Shown: positions 18,725 to 29,601, counted from the first letter of the stretch. The stretch: 64,000 bases of DNA from Pseudidiomarina halophila (GCF_003987215.1 NZ_PIPW01000002.1:592067-656066); one strand, 5' to 3'. Made by a program: numbers and translations. Notes: generated from the letters alone by a model not told the origin.

Positions 18725-19552
18725 TTACAGGTCGCCTTCGGTGAAGCGGTAGTCGGTGAGACAGTAGTCGCAGGTCATGACGATTTCGCCATCCTCCGCC
18801 AGCATGTCAGCGATTTCTTCCGGCGATACCGTGGCGAGCGCTGCAAGGGTGCGCTCACGTGAACAGCCGCAATGGAAATTAACGCGCTGGGCACCATAAA
18901 GCTCAACCCGCTCCTCGTGATACAAGCGGTGCAGAATTTCTTCGCCGTGCAGGGTAAAGAGCTCGTTCGCAGTCATGGTCGCGGTTAAGGTTTCTAAATG
19001 CTGAAACGCACTCAGGTCATTACCGGCTGCCGGTAAAACCTGCAACATCATACCGGCTGCATACTCACCATCAGCATGTAGCCAGATGCGCGTGTGTAGC
19101 TGCTCTGACTGCGCGAAGTAATTTTCCACTACCGTGGCCAGGCTATCCGCATTGGCATCAACCACGCCCTGATAGCGCTCGCCCTGTTCGGGAGTAATGG
19201 TGATCACCATCACCGCTTTGCCAAATAACGTCCGAAAATCATTTTCGTCGTCGGCAATTTCGGCGCGTACCCGCGCAAGTCCACGAAGGTCCTGTTCATG
19301 AGAACCATTCACGGCAATAAAGTTAATTGGCCCGTCACCCTGAACTTGTAGGTTGATGTGCCCCTCAAACTTCAGGGTCGCACTTAATAATGCCGTCGTC
19401 GCCATCAGTTCACCGAGCAGGCGCTGCACGGGAGCGGGGTAGTTGTGGCCTTGCAACATGCGTTGATAACTGGTACTTAATTGCACAAGTTCTCCGCGCA
19501 CATCTTGCTCGGAAAAGGTGTATCTATAGAGTTGGTCGGTGGGGTAATTCAT
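18725..19552 (-). CDS. hslO: Redox-regulated chaperone Hsp33 (HslO)
   Basis: Cytoplasmic holdase activated by oxidation when its zinc is lost. The 275-residue protein has the four zinc cysteines in the C-terminal switch: C228-x-C230 (HCGCSRE) and C261-x2-C264 (TCDYC). The N-terminal dimer/substrate domain includes GHINLQVQGDGPIN. It is divergent from gspC. In this genome the RAYT/REP array separates it from hslR, its frequent partner. Confidence 0.96.
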   Translation of the reverse strand: MNYPTDQLYRYTFSEQDVRGELVQLSTSYQRMLQGHNYPAPVQRLLGELMATTALLSATLKFEGHINLQVQGDGPINFIAVNGSHEQDLRGLARVRAEIADDENDFRTLFGKAVMVITITPEQGERYQGVVDANADSLATVVENYFAQSEQLHTRIWLHADGEYAAGMMLQVLPAAGNDLSAFQHLETLTATMTANELFTLHGEEILHRLYHEERVELYGAQRVNFHCGCSRERTLAALATVSPEEIADMLAEDGEIVMTCDYCLTDYRFTEGDL

Positions 19553-19684
19553 TTCACTTCATCACTATGTAATATTTTGTACGCATAATACCATATTCGC
19601 CCAATTTGATCTGTTCAGTTCGCAGTTAAGGGGTTAGAATGACTTTCAACTCTGTGTTGTCACAAAATTATAACGAAACCAAAC

Positions 19685-20605
19685 ATGCAGATTCAGAACC
19701 CACAATTAAAGCGCTTCACTTTTCTCGCTACTCAACCGCGTATCGTACGCTTGGTGCTGTGGGTGCTGACCGCTATTTTTGCGATCTACGCAGTTTGGCT
19801 GCTGGCACAACTCACCTGGCAATTAGCCGCTCCGGCGAGTGCACCGGCAAGCGGACCTGTTGCAGTACAATTGCAGCAACAAAATACTGCGGCCAGCGGC
19901 TCGCTGCGAGGCCTTGCTGATCTCGAGCTGTTCGGGGCAACCCTGACCACCGCAGGCTCTGTACGCAACGCACCAAAAACCACTTTGAACGTCCGCTTAT
20001 TAGGTGTTTCGGCCAGCACAGTGCCGGAACGTTCAGCGGCAGTTATTGAGCGAAATCGTAACCAGGATACTTACGTTATCGGCGACAAGATCACCGATAC
20101 TCAGGTTTCTATTGAACAGATCTACGCCGACCGTGTCATTCTTAATAATAACGGGGCATTGGAGACACTTGAACTCGAAGGTATTGGCGAGCTGAGTCAG
20201 GGAGTAAATCTTACCCTGCCCAGTCAATTGCCAGAGCGCGGAACTGATGAAGAGCCGCTGATGTCCGATGAGGAACTGAAAGCCGTCTCTGAAGCGCAAA
20301 GTGCTTATCGCGAATTACGGCAGGGCGATACGACTGCGTTGCTCGATTACATTCGTATTCGCCCCGAGATGTCAGGTCAAACCCTAACAGGATATCGCCT
20401 GAGCCCGGGCAAATACCCTGAAGTTTTTACCAACGCCGGCTTTCAAGCAGGTGATATTGCCGTGGCAATAAACGGCCAGGATTTAACGGACATCGCCAGT
20501 GCCCAGGTGGCAATTGGTGAATTGCGCAACGCGCAGCAGATCATTGTGACTGTATTGCGCGGAGACGAATATCTCGATTTAGAACTAGCTGTTCCGAGCG
20601 AGTAA
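19685..20605 (+). CDS. gspC: Type II secretion protein GspC
   Basis: Inner-membrane clamp that couples the secretin to the inner-membrane platform and takes part in substrate choice. The 306-residue protein has one membrane segment at about residues 21-45 (LVLWVLTAIFAIYAVWLLAQL), a periplasmic homology region (TTLNVRLLGVSAS) near residue 100 and a C-terminal PDZ domain (about 215-300, TNAGFQAGDIAVAINGQDL). It is the first gene of the canonical gspC-N operon. Confidence 0.95.
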   Translation: MQIQNPQLKRFTFLATQPRIVRLVLWVLTAIFAIYAVWLLAQLTWQLAAPASAPASGPVAVQLQQQNTAASGSLRGLADLELFGATLTTAGSVRNAPKTTLNVRLLGVSASTVPERSAAVIERNRNQDTYVIGDKITDTQVSIEQIYADRVILNNNGALETLELEGIGELSQGVNLTLPSQLPERGTDEEPLMSDEELKAVSEAQSAYRELRQGDTTALLDYIRIRPEMSGQTLTGYRLSPGKYPEVFTNAGFQAGDIAVAINGQDLTDIASAQVAIGELRNAQQIIVTVLRGDEYLDLELAVPSE

Positions 20606-20632
20606 CCAGAACAACGATAAATAGGACCAACT

Positions 20633-22741
20633 ATGCGTATTTTGACCACCGCATCGATTTGGCTCACCAGCATGAGTCTGGCTTGCGCATTGGGTGTAAG
20701 CCCAACTGCCTTTGCCCAGCAGGCCGGCCAAGCAACCAATTCAGAAGCTGTTGAATATACCGCAAGCTTCAAGAACACTGATATCACCGAGTTCATTCAG
20801 GTGGTTGGTCGTAATCTTGATAAGACCATGATCATTGATCCAGATGTGCGCGGCACTATTGATGTGCGCAGCTACGATGTAATGACGCCGGAGCAGTACT
20901 GGCAATTCTTCCTGAACGTGCTGGAAGTTTACGGTTTTGCGACGGTTACTATGGAATCTGGTGTGGTCAAAGTGATGCGCGATAAAGATGCGCGTAACGG
21001 TGCAATTCCTGTGGTTGATGACAACTCACTTGCTGGTGATACCCTGGTGACCCGAGTTGTACCGGTCAACAATGTTAGTGTTCGTGAGCTGGCGCCACTG
21101 TTGCGCTTACTTGCCGACAGCAGTGGCGGCGGAAACGTGGTCAGTTACGATCCATCCAATGTCATTATGATCACTGGTCGTAGTGAAACGGTACAACGGC
21201 TGACGGAAATTATCGAGCGGGTGGACCGGGCCGGTAACCAGGACGTCGATGTGGTAAAACTTGAGTACGCATCGGCATCGGAGCTTGTTCGCATTGCTTC
21301 AGCACTTTATGAAAAAGCCAACGAAGGTACGCCACCACTATTAATTCCTAAAATTGTTGCGGATGAGCGCACGAACTCAGTCATCATCAGCGGCGAGCCG
21401 CGTGCGCGTAAACGGGTCGTCGACCTTATTAATCGCCTTGATCAAGACCTTAAAAGTGAAGGCAACACGCGGGTTTATTACTTAAAATACGCTAAGGCGA
21501 AAGAGCTGGTTGATGTACTGCAGGGTGTTAGCGAGAGCATTCAGGCAGATATGCAAAGTGCCGGAGCGCCCACCCAACAGGCGCGCATGACCCGCGGGGG
21601 TGCTGGTGGCGCAAATGGAGGGCAAATCAGTATTTCCGCCCATGAAGACAGCAACTCATTGGTGATTACAGCCCAGCCAGACCTGCTGGCGAATTTAGAA
21701 AATGTCATTCGGCAACTGGATATCCGCCGCGCACAAGTACACGTTGAAGCTATTATCGTTGAGATCCTTGAAGGCGATGGCATTGACCTGGGCCTACAGT
21801 GGATTTCCGAAGACGGCGGCATGGTGCAGTACTCAAATGGCCGACAGGTTCCTATTGGTCCGCTGGCTGCTGCAGCTTATCAGGCACGTGAACGCGAAGG
21901 CCGCACCACGCAAACCATCGTTGATGGAAATTTGGTGACCACTACTGAGCCAGACGAGCCAGGCGACGTCAGTTTACTTGCCGAATTGCTTGGCAACGTT
22001 AACGGTATGATGATTGGCGTGGTGAAGAACGACTGGGGCGCAATTTTGCAGGCAGTGTCGACTACCACCAACTCGAATATTCTGGCAACCCCCAGCATTA
22101 TGACCGTCGACAATGAAGAAGCTTCGTTCCTGGTCGGTCAGTCCGTACCTACCATTACCGGTGCCACGGCTGGCGATAATAACCAAAACCCGTTCCAGAC
22201 CGTGGAGCGTGAAGACATTGGTATCAAGCTGAACGTAACCCCACAAATTAATGAAGGCAATGCGGTTCAGTTGGTCATTGAGCAAGAAGTCTCAAGTTTG
22301 AGCGGCGCCACTGCGGTGGATATCACCATCAACAAACGCTCGTTGAAAACTACGGTGATGGCAGACGATGGTGAAACCATCGTGCTTGGTGGCTTGATTG
22401 ATGAAGATGTACAGGAAAGTGAATCGAAAATTCCATTGCTTGGTGACATACCTTTTGTCGGTGCCTTGTTCCGTAGTACTTCGACCACTCGTCAAAAGCG
22501 CAACCTGATGATTTTCCTGCGTCCGACTATTGTGCGTGATAATGAGACCGCGCAGGGCTTGAGCAGCCGCAAATACAACTACATGCGGGCGCAGCAACTG
22601 AAACGTCAGGATGAAGGTATTGCGTTGATGCCAAATACTGATACCCCCGCACTGTCTGAGTTTGAAGATTCAGAGCTGGCGATTCCACCAGAATTACAGG
22701 AGTATCTCGATAAACACGCCGAGGGTAATGGCAATGACTAA
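20633..22741 (+). CDS. gspD: Type II secretion outer membrane secretin GspD
   Basis: Forms the outer-membrane channel of the type II secretion system. The 702-residue protein has a signal peptide cleaved near residue 28 (TAFAQQ), an N0 domain ([20 protein letters not shown]) and N1-N3 repeats, with a Gly-rich insert near residues 320-335. The C-terminal secretin domain carries the characteristic VPTITG and [13 protein letters not shown] segments. Its end overlaps the start of gspE. Confidence 0.96.
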   Translation: MRILTTASIWLTSMSLACALGVSPTAFAQQAGQATNSEAVEYTASFKNTDITEFIQVVGRNLDKTMIIDPDVRGTIDVRSYDVMTPEQYWQFFLNVLEVYGFATVTMESGVVKVMRDKDARNGAIPVVDDNSLAGDTLVTRVVPVNNVSVRELAPLLRLLADSSGGGNVVSYDPSNVIMITGRSETVQRLTEIIERVDRAGNQDVDVVKLEYASASELVRIASALYEKANEGTPPLLIPKIVADERTNSVIISGEPRARKRVVDLINRLDQDLKSEGNTRVYYLKYAKAKELVDVLQGVSESIQADMQSAGAPTQQARMTRGGAGGANGGQISISAHEDSNSLVITAQPDLLANLENVIRQLDIRRAQVHVEAIIVEILEGDGIDLGLQWISEDGGMVQYSNGRQVPIGPLAAAAYQAREREGRTTQTIVDGNLVTTTEPDEPGDVSLLAELLGNVNGMMIGVVKNDWGAILQAVSTTTNSNILATPSIMTVDNEEASFLVGQSVPTITGATAGDNNQNPFQTVEREDIGIKLNVTPQINEGNAVQLVIEQEVSSLSGATAVDITINKRSLKTTVMADDGETIVLGGLIDEDVQESESKIPLLGDIPFVGALFRSTSTTRQKRNLMIFLRPTIVRDNETAQGLSSRKYNYMRAQQLKRQDEGIALMPNTDTPALSEFEDSELAIPPELQEYLDKHAEGNGND

Positions 22742-24209
22742 TGTTGCCGAAGTTGCAGCACGCATTGTGCCACGACGCCTGCCGTTTGGCTTTGCCAAAC
22801 GCTTCGGCGTCGTGGTTGCCGACGTGCATGCCGAAGGCGAACAGGATGCGCATTGTACCGTGCATTGCCGTAAAGATGTCGAGCAAACGGTGTTACTTGA
22901 AGTACGGCGTGTACTGGGCATGCCATTTACCGTCATTGAGCATGAGGCGGATGAGTTTGAAGCTATTTTAACGCAAGCCTATCAGCGTGATTCCTCAGAG
23001 GCGAAGCAGCTGATGGAAGATATCGGCAACGAAAGCAACCTGTTCTCATTGGCCGATGAGTTACCGCAAACGGAAGACCTGCTGGAGAGTGAAGATGACG
23101 CTCCGATTATCAAGCTAATCAATGCCATGCTCTCTGAAGCCATCAAAGAAGGCGCTTCAGATATCCATATCGAGACCTTTGAAAAAGACCTGTTGGTGCG
23201 GTTTCGTATCGACGGCGTGTTGCGCGAGGTGATTCGTCCTAACCGCAAACTGAGCTCGTTGCTGGTGTCACGGATCAAAGTTATGGCCCAACTCGATATC
23301 GCCGAAAAGCGCGTGCCGCAGGACGGTCGTATCAGCTTGTTGATTGCAGGACGTGCGGTCGACGTGCGGGTCTCAACCATGCCATCAAATCATGGTGAGC
23401 GGGTGGTGCTGCGGTTATTGGATAAAAATAATGCGCGCCTGAACCTGGAACAGCTGGGGATGACTGAAGCGAACCGGAATATTTTTGCGCAGCTTATCAA
23501 AAAGCCCCACGGCATTATTCTGGTAACGGGCCCCACCGGCTCCGGTAAGTCGACTACCTTGTATGCCGGATTAACGGAAATTAACTCCCGCGATCGCAAT
23601 ATTCTGACCGTTGAAGACCCCATCGAATACGCGATCGAAGGTATTGGTCAGATGCAGGTCAATCCGCGTGTGGATATGACCTTTGCCCGTGGTCTTCGGG
23701 CCATCTTGCGTCAGGATCCTGATGTGGTTATGGTCGGTGAGATCCGCGACGTGGAAACCGCGCAGATTGCAGTACAAGCGTCACTTACCGGTCACCTGGT
23801 GATGTCGACCTTGCACACTAACACCGCGGCTGGCGCCATCACCCGGCTGGAAGATATGGGCGTCGAGCCCTTCTTGTTGAGCTCATCGTTGCTTGCTGTG
23901 TTGTCACAACGGCTGGTGCGAACGCTGTGTGAAGAGTGTAAAGTGCCGTTGGCCGAAGGTAGTCAGGAATGCCGTGCCGTGGGTTGCGACAAGTGTAGTC
24001 ATACCGGCTATCGCGGTCGGACCGGTATCCACGAGTTACTGATCGTTGATGAACATATCCGCGAACTGGTACATAACGGCCATGGCGAACAAGCCATCGA
24101 AAAATACGTACGTAAATCGACCCCTAGCATTCGCCAGGATGGCCTCGATAAAGTCATGCAAGGCATCACCACACGCGAAGAAGTGTTGCGTGTAACGCGT
24201 GAGGAGTAA
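22734..24209 (+). CDS. gspE: Type II secretion ATPase GspE
   Basis: Cytoplasmic hexameric ATPase that powers pseudopilus assembly. I place the start at ATG 22734, which overlaps the gspD stop and follows GAGGG (22721-22725) at good spacing; an earlier in-frame ATG at 22728 is too close to that site. The 491-residue protein has an N-terminal GspL-binding domain, Walker [10 protein letters not shown] near residue 265, the Asp box, Walker B region and His box, and a four-cysteine zinc motif starting at C399. Confidence 0.95.
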   Translation: MTNVAEVAARIVPRRLPFGFAKRFGVVVADVHAEGEQDAHCTVHCRKDVEQTVLLEVRRVLGMPFTVIEHEADEFEAILTQAYQRDSSEAKQLMEDIGNESNLFSLADELPQTEDLLESEDDAPIIKLINAMLSEAIKEGASDIHIETFEKDLLVRFRIDGVLREVIRPNRKLSSLLVSRIKVMAQLDIAEKRVPQDGRISLLIAGRAVDVRVSTMPSNHGERVVLRLLDKNNARLNLEQLGMTEANRNIFAQLIKKPHGIILVTGPTGSGKSTTLYAGLTEINSRDRNILTVEDPIEYAIEGIGQMQVNPRVDMTFARGLRAILRQDPDVVMVGEIRDVETAQIAVQASLTGHLVMSTLHTNTAAGAITRLEDMGVEPFLLSSSLLAVLSQRLVRTLCEECKVPLAEGSQECRAVGCDKCSHTGYRGRTGIHELLIVDEHIRELVHNGHGEQAIEKYVRKSTPSIRQDGLDKVMQGITTREEVLRVTREE

Positions 24210-24211
24210 TC

Positions 24212-25456
24212 ATGGGCGCGTTTTCCTATCATGCCTTAGATGCCAACGGGCGTAAGAAAACCGGTGTACTTGAAGGGGACACTGAACGGCAGGTACGGCA
24301 ACTGTTACGTGATCAGGGCTTACTGCCGGTCAATGTTGAAGTCGCTGAGCAAACTTCCAGCGCCGCAACTGCAGCAGAACGCGGTTTTAGTGGCTGGTGG
24401 GCACGGCAGAAGATCCGCAAAATCAGCTCCTCTGATCTCGCCCTGATCACCCGTCAGCTGGCGACCCTGGTGGCTGCGGCCATGCCTATTGAACAGGCAT
24501 TGCTGGCAGTCGCCGAACAAACCGAGAAGCCACGTCTGCAAAAACTAGTCATGGCGGTGCGGTCACGGGTGGTAGAAGGTTACTCCCTGGCGGTGGCAAT
24601 GTCCGATTATCCGCATATTTTCGATAAACTTTTTACCGCAATGGTCGCCGCTGGTGAGCGTTCCGGACACCTTGACGAAGTACTTAACCGGTTGGCCGAT
24701 TACACCGAGCAGCGCAATCAGCTCAAAGGTCAGCTCACTCAGGCCCTGGTGTATCCCGCGGTGCTTACCTTTGTGGCTATTAGCGTCATCATATTCCTGC
24801 TGGTCTCGGTGGTGCCGCAAATTGTCGAGCAGTTTGGCAATATTGGTCAGGACCTGCCATTTATTACCCGTGCTTTGCTGGCAGTCAGTGAGTTCCTGCA
24901 GTTCTTCGGCCCCTTTATCCTGGTTGCCGCGCTGGTGCTGTTGATCGTTGGCGGGCAAATGTTGCGCGACGAAAAGAGACGCGACAAATTTCATGCCTGG
25001 CAACTGAAACTGCCGGTCATCGGTGGTGTCATAAAAGGGGTGAACACCGCTCGTTTTGCCCGCACCCTGAGTATTCTGACTGCTTCGGCAGTGCCCTTAC
25101 TGGAAGGTTTGCAGATCACTGGCCGGGTGCTTGGCAATCGCGCTATGCAGATTGCTGTCAATGGCGCGGCCGATCGGGTTCGGGAAGGCTCATCCTTACG
25201 CGCGGCGCTCGCGCAAACGAAATTGTTCCCGCCAATGATGCTGTATATGATCGCTGCCGGCGAAAAATCCGGACAACTTGAGCAAATGCTAGGGCGTGCG
25301 GCGGACAACCAGGATCGTGATTTTGAAAACACCATGAATGTGGCGTTAAAAATATTCGAGCCGGCCCTGATCATTGTGATGGCTGCGGTGGTCTTAGTCA
25401 TTGTGATGGCGATTATTCAGCCTATCTTGCAATTAAATCAGGCGGTCGGCCTGTAA
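24212..25456 (+). CDS. gspF: Type II secretion inner membrane platform protein GspF
   Basis: Polytopic inner-membrane protein on which the pseudopilus is built. The 414-residue protein begins GAFSYHALDANGRKKTGV, the typical GspF start, has two T2SSF repeats with conserved G-ERSG-L and AGEKSGQLEQML motifs, and three membrane segments (about 180-205, 230-250, 385-410). It lies directly after gspE. Confidence 0.96.
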   Translation: MGAFSYHALDANGRKKTGVLEGDTERQVRQLLRDQGLLPVNVEVAEQTSSAATAAERGFSGWWARQKIRKISSSDLALITRQLATLVAAAMPIEQALLAVAEQTEKPRLQKLVMAVRSRVVEGYSLAVAMSDYPHIFDKLFTAMVAAGERSGHLDEVLNRLADYTEQRNQLKGQLTQALVYPAVLTFVAISVIIFLLVSVVPQIVEQFGNIGQDLPFITRALLAVSEFLQFFGPFILVAALVLLIVGGQMLRDEKRRDKFHAWQLKLPVIGGVIKGVNTARFARTLSILTASAVPLLEGLQITGRVLGNRAMQIAVNGAADRVREGSSLRAALAQTKLFPPMMLYMIAAGEKSGQLEQMLGRAADNQDRDFENTMNVALKIFEPALIIVMAAVVLVIVMAIIQPILQLNQAVGL

Positions 25457-25468
25457 TCTGGAGGAAGT

Positions 25469-25891
25469 ATGACAAAAGCAAAAGGTTTTTCACTAATTGA
25501 AGTGATGGTGGTTATTGTCATTTTGGGCCTGTTGGCGACGATGATTCTACCTAACGTGTTAGGTTCGGCGGAGCAGGCCAACCGGCAGAAAGTGAAGTCC
25601 GATATTATTGCGCTGGAAAATGCCTTGTCACAGTACAAACTTGATAACGGTATGTTCCCAACTACTGAGCAGGGGCTGGAAGCTTTACTGAACGAACCTA
25701 CGGTCGAGCCGACCCCACGCAACTATCGTCGTGGCGGCTACATTCAGCGCTTACCACAGGATCCTTACGGTTCAGATTATTTGTTGCTGAGCCCTGGCGA
25801 GTACAGCGACATTGATATTTTCTCGGCTGGCGAAGATCGCCAACCAGGCACCGACGATGACATTGGCAACTGGAACCTTGAACAAAACTAA
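25469..25891 (+). CDS. gspG: Major pseudopilin GspG
   Basis: Main subunit of the pseudopilus piston. The 140-residue protein has a short leader ending in KG and the prepilin cleavage site G|FSLIEVMVVI with the essential Glu at +5. The globular domain ends with the calcium-loop features typical of GspG (SPGEYSDIDIFSAGEDRQPGTDDDIGNW). A prepilin peptidase would process it; none is encoded in this window. Confidence 0.97.
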   Translation: MTKAKGFSLIEVMVVIVILGLLATMILPNVLGSAEQANRQKVKSDIIALENALSQYKLDNGMFPTTEQGLEALLNEPTVEPTPRNYRRGGYIQRLPQDPYGSDYLLLSPGEYSDIDIFSAGEDRQPGTDDDIGNWNLEQN

Positions 25892-26432
25892 GGCGGGGTT
25901 CACCCTTGTCGAGATCATGGTGACCATTGCCATCATTGCGGTGTTGGCGATGTCGGTCACCTTTGTCATTCCAGACGAGCAAGATGATCAGATTAATGAG
26001 ACGGCAGAAGAGCTGGTACAGCGTATTCGCTACGCCCAGGAATATGCGCTGGTACGCCACGCAATATTAGGTTTACACCTGACCCCCGACGGTTATGAGT
26101 TTTTGCAATGGCGCGAACAGCAGTGGCAGCCGATTGAGCAGCGCGGTCTGCGCGCGCAGAACTGGCCCGACGGTTTGGTTTGGGAAGTTGAGAGCGAGAC
26201 GGAAGAACTGCTGGGTCAGGATGAAGACGCTGTGGAAGCATTTTTTGCGCCGCAAGAGGATGACAATGCGGAACCAGAAGATCAGCCCATGCCGCAAGTA
26301 TGGATCTTAGGCAGTGGCGATATTTCCGTCTTTACCCTGACACTGAGTTCCATTGATGTGTTTGCCAGTCGCAGCTGGCGCTTAGTTAGTGAAGACGGCT
26401 ATGAAGTAACAGCTCAGGCGGTGAATGAATGA
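25857..26432 (+). CDS. gspH: Minor pseudopilin GspH
   Basis: Minor pseudopilin of the pseudopilus tip. Cleavage site KAG|FTLVEIMVTIAI. The start is uncertain: ATG 25857 (191 residues, overlapping gspG) or TTG 25878 (leader MNKTKAG, more like other pseudopilin leaders). Either way the start lies inside gspG, in another frame. An acidic, low-complexity insert (about residues 120-145, EDEDAVEAFFAPQEDD-like) is not typical. Confidence 0.88.
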   Translation: MTLATGTLNKTKAGFTLVEIMVTIAIIAVLAMSVTFVIPDEQDDQINETAEELVQRIRYAQEYALVRHAILGLHLTPDGYEFLQWREQQWQPIEQRGLRAQNWPDGLVWEVESETEELLGQDEDAVEAFFAPQEDDNAEPEDQPMPQVWILGSGDISVFTLTLSSIDVFASRSWRLVSEDGYEVTAQAVNE

Positions 26433-26794
26433 TGCGTACGCAGCACGGCTTCACGCTGATTGAGGTTATGGCGGCGCTGGCGATTTTCGCGATGGCCGCG
26501 CTTGCCGGTGTGGCAGCTGCCACCAACCATTTGAACGACCTGTCTTACATGCAGGAGCGTACCCTGGCGCGCTACGCTGCAAGCAACGCACTGGCGCGCT
26601 TGTCATTGCAGGAAGAGCCACAGAAACTGACCGAAGGTGTGGAAATTGTCGGTGACCAGCAATGGCACTGGCGCGCGACCTTTACCGAAACCGTCACCGA
26701 AGCTGTGCTGTACGTTGAAGTGACCGTCAGACCAAGTGCCGACAGCACCGATTCCAATTACCGCCTGGGCCGCTACCTCGAGGTGTCGGAATGA
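26429..26794 (+). CDS. gspI: Minor pseudopilin GspI
   Basis: Minor pseudopilin that starts the tip complex with GspJ and GspK. The 121-residue protein has the leader MMRTQHG and cleavage site G|FTLIEVMAALAI. The length is typical. Start (26429 or 26432) and stop overlap both neighbours, a sign of translational coupling. Confidence 0.94.
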   Translation: MMRTQHGFTLIEVMAALAIFAMAALAGVAAATNHLNDLSYMQERTLARYAASNALARLSLQEEPQKLTEGVEIVGDQQWHWRATFTETVTEAVLYVEVTVRPSADSTDSNYRLGRYLEVSE

Positions 26795-27387
26795 GCACGC
26801 GCCGGTCTCAACGCGGCTTCACACTCGTCGAAGTGCTGGTGGCGATGGTGGTGTTTGCCATTATTGGCCTGGCGAGTGCCGCGGTCATCAACACCATGAT
26901 GCGCACCAACGAGCAAAGTGCCGACGCACGCGAGAATTTATCTGAGCTGCAGCGCGCAATGTTTCTGTTGGAGCAAGACCTGCGACAAGCTGTGTCACGC
27001 CGAACGCCAGAGGGCGATTATTACGTGCGGGCAGGCTGGTTCAACCCGGGCAATTTACTGCCACGCAGCGAACTACAGCCCGTACGGTACCAAATCGACA
27101 GGGATAAAAACTTAGTTCGTCAGCATTACACCTATGTCGATATGAGCAGCAGTCAGGAACCCACCGAGCGCATCGTCCTGCGGGGCGTGACCAGTTTTGA
27201 GGTCGAGCCGATAATTAAAGGACAGGAACGCGACAGTATGTCGGCGCCGATGACGGCAGAAGACCAGGAAAGCGACTCTATGGCGATCCCGGATGGGGTA
27301 GAAGTGACACTGGAAACCGAACGATGGGGCACTATCGTGCGTGTGTTCGTGCTTAACGGAGGCGATTTCAGTGAACCGGAAAGTTAA
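26791..27387 (+). CDS. gspJ: Minor pseudopilin GspJ
   Basis: Minor pseudopilin of the tip complex. The 198-residue protein has cleavage site RG|FTLVEVLVAMVV, then a beta-rich domain with the family segment LRQAVSRR and a C-terminal block VEVTLETERWGTIVRVFVL. It overlaps gspI at its start and gspK at its end. Confidence 0.94.
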   Translation: MSTRRSQRGFTLVEVLVAMVVFAIIGLASAAVINTMMRTNEQSADARENLSELQRAMFLLEQDLRQAVSRRTPEGDYYVRAGWFNPGNLLPRSELQPVRYQIDRDKNLVRQHYTYVDMSSSQEPTERIVLRGVTSFEVEPIIKGQERDSMSAPMTAEDQESDSMAIPDGVEVTLETERWGTIVRVFVLNGGDFSEPES

Positions 27388-28459
27388 GCTGAAGCAGCTT
27401 CATACAAGCCCGCCGCAACGGCAGCAGGGCGTGGCACTGATCATGGTGTTACTGGTTGTCGCTCTGGTGACCGTATTAGCGGTGCAGCTGAGCGAAAAGC
27501 TGCAGATGAACGTTGTCCGTACCATGAATTATCAGCAGACCGAGCAGGCGTACTGGTACATGCTGAGCGCCGAAGAAATTGCGCGGAATCTGTTGCAGGT
27601 GCAGTTAGACGAAAGCGATGGCGTGGTGCATCTTGACCAGGTGTGGCACGAGCAAACCGAAGAAGAACGGGTGTATCCGATTGAAGGCGGCGGCCTGGTG
27701 CGGGTTGGCATAAAAGATTTGTACAGTTGCTTTAATCTGAACGCACTGAAAGGCGATGGGCTCAGCAATGAAGTTCTTGCACGGCGTAAAGTGCAGTTTC
27801 GCATGCTGCTACATGCCGTTATCGAGGATTTGGACGCTTATACAGCAGACACTATCGTCGAGAGTCTTGCCGACTGGCTCGATAAGGACGATCAGCTGGC
27901 TAGCAGCTATGGTGCTGAGCGCGCCGATTACGAGAGTCTGGCGGTGCCTTATCAGGCGGCCAATGACTATTTTGTGCATGAAAGCGAGTTGCGCTTGATT
28001 CGCGGGGTCACCCAACCGATCTATCAGGAGCTGAAACCCTTTGTTTGTGTAGTGCCGAACAGCAATAAGCTGCGGCTTAACTTCAATACCGTTGCCCCTG
28101 AGCATGGTGAGTTGTTGCACGCAGTCAGCCTGGGTGGGCTAACTACCGATGCCGGCAATGCCGCGTTAAGTGAGCGGCCGGATGATGGCTACGAGCGCAG
28201 TGAAGACTTGCAGAACAACTCAATTTTGCAGCAGGCCAGCCAGCAAGTGATTCGTCCCAATTTTGGTGGTGTGCCGCAACCGAGTGGCGTTACTGCCGAA
28301 ACCATCGGCGGAATGTTTGACGACCTGGTCGTAAAGAGTAATTATTTTGAACTGGATACCCATGTTAGCGTAGGTGATATGGTCTTACGCGGGCAAAGCA
28401 AACTCTACATCAGCACTGACGAAACCGTGGTGCTGATGCGTGGGTTAGGAGAACCTTAA
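27371..28459 (+). CDS. gspK: Minor pseudopilin GspK
   Basis: Large minor pseudopilin that caps the tip. I choose the GTG at 27371 because GGAGG (27358-27362) lies 8 bases upstream; an in-frame ATG further upstream would add unrelated residues. The 362-residue product has the leader ending RQQG and the pseudopilin core VALIMVLLVVALVTV, in which residue +5 is not Glu, as usual for GspK. The N-terminal CFNLNAL motif and the alpha-helical insert domain typical of GspK follow. Confidence 0.93.
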   Translation: MNRKVKLKQLHTSPPQRQQGVALIMVLLVVALVTVLAVQLSEKLQMNVVRTMNYQQTEQAYWYMLSAEEIARNLLQVQLDESDGVVHLDQVWHEQTEEERVYPIEGGGLVRVGIKDLYSCFNLNALKGDGLSNEVLARRKVQFRMLLHAVIEDLDAYTADTIVESLADWLDKDDQLASSYGAERADYESLAVPYQAANDYFVHESELRLIRGVTQPIYQELKPFVCVVPNSNKLRLNFNTVAPEHGELLHAVSLGGLTTDAGNAALSERPDDGYERSEDLQNNSILQQASQQVIRPNFGGVPQPSGVTAETIGGMFDDLVVKSNYFELDTHVSVGDMVLRGQSKLYISTDETVVLMRGLGEP

Positions 28460-29598
28460 TGGAACAGCTTTATATTCATTTGGCGCAGCCAGTGCAGTGG
28501 CTGATTTGGCATCCGGGCCAGCGTGAGGTGATTGCCAGCGGTGAATTGGCTGACGCCGGCGCACTGACACAACTTCAGGATCAGGCGCAGCGCTGCGAGA
28601 TTACCGTGTTTGTTCCGGGTCAGGATGTGGTGTTGACCGAAGTTCGTCTGCCCTCAGGCTCGCAACGCTTGCTACCGCAGTTGATCCCCAATGCGCTGGA
28701 AGATGAGCTGGCGAGTGATATCGAAGCCCTGCATTTTGCCTGGCCAGCAAACGCCAAGCCGGCTGGTATCGAACAGCCGATTCCGGTCGCAGTGGTCAAC
28801 CGGGAAAGCCTGCAAAACTGGCTGACCGCGCTGGAAAAAGCCGGTCTGGAATGCGATGCGGTCTATCCGGATTACTTTATGCTGCCGGTGATGGAGCAGG
28901 GCTGCCAGCTGCAACTGGGGCACAGCACCTTAGTGCGCGAAAGCCAATGGAAAGCCTACAGCGTGGACCATCCACCGGTATTTACCATAACAGCAGAAGA
29001 TATTACGGATCAGTTTGAAATACCGCTGCAAGTCGCAACACTCAATCACGCCGCAACCACTATTAATTTGCGGCAGGGCGAATTCCGGGTAATGCGCAAG
29101 CGCAGCAAGCAAAATGTTCAGTTGCCCTGGCGTCCAGCTGCCATCGCGGCGGGTATTGCTGTCGTAGCTCTGTTTGCCCAGCAACTGGTGACTTACGTGC
29201 AGCTTGGCCAGGAGAACCAGGCCTTAGACCAGGCGATTAATGAAACCTATCTGACCGTGTTTCCGAATGAGTCGCGGATTGTGAATGTCCGCAGTCAGTT
29301 ACGCCAGCACCTTGTTGAAGTTGGCAGTGACACAAGTGCGACCAGCACGGATGGCGGGCAGGGGCTGACCCTGCTAGCGCAACTGGACCCGGCTTTTCGT
29401 GCCACCCCGCAGTTGCAGGTCGAGCTGTTGCGCTACAGTAACGACGCGCTGACCTTGCAAGTGAATGCCGACAATTTTGATAGTTTGCAACGCTTTCAGG
29501 AAGCCGCCGGACAGGCAGGTTTAACCGTTAAACAAGGCCAGGTGACCAACCGCGATGGTGTAGTCACCGGCAATTTCGAAGTGCGAAAGGAGAGTTAA
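28459..29598 (+). CDS. gspL: Type II secretion protein GspL
   Basis: Bitopic inner-membrane protein that anchors GspE. The 379-residue protein has an actin-like cytoplasmic domain (about 1-215, with the FVPGQDVVLTEVRLPSG segment), one membrane segment around 225-245 (PAAIAAGIAVVALFAQQ) and a ferredoxin-like periplasmic domain. Its start overlaps the gspK stop. Confidence 0.94.
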   Translation: MEQLYIHLAQPVQWLIWHPGQREVIASGELADAGALTQLQDQAQRCEITVFVPGQDVVLTEVRLPSGSQRLLPQLIPNALEDELASDIEALHFAWPANAKPAGIEQPIPVAVVNRESLQNWLTALEKAGLECDAVYPDYFMLPVMEQGCQLQLGHSTLVRESQWKAYSVDHPPVFTITAEDITDQFEIPLQVATLNHAATTINLRQGEFRVMRKRSKQNVQLPWRPAAIAAGIAVVALFAQQLVTYVQLGQENQALDQAINETYLTVFPNESRIVNVRSQLRQHLVEVGSDTSATSTDGGQGLTLLAQLDPAFRATPQLQVELLRYSNDALTLQVNADNFDSLQRFQEAAGQAGLTVKQGQVTNRDGVVTGNFEVRKES

Positions 29599-29601
29599 GC
29601 G

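Noticed and set aside
19601..19684. Promoter for gspC in the hslO-gspC gap
   Set aside because: Candidate boxes exist but none has acceptable spacing, so I did not annotate one.
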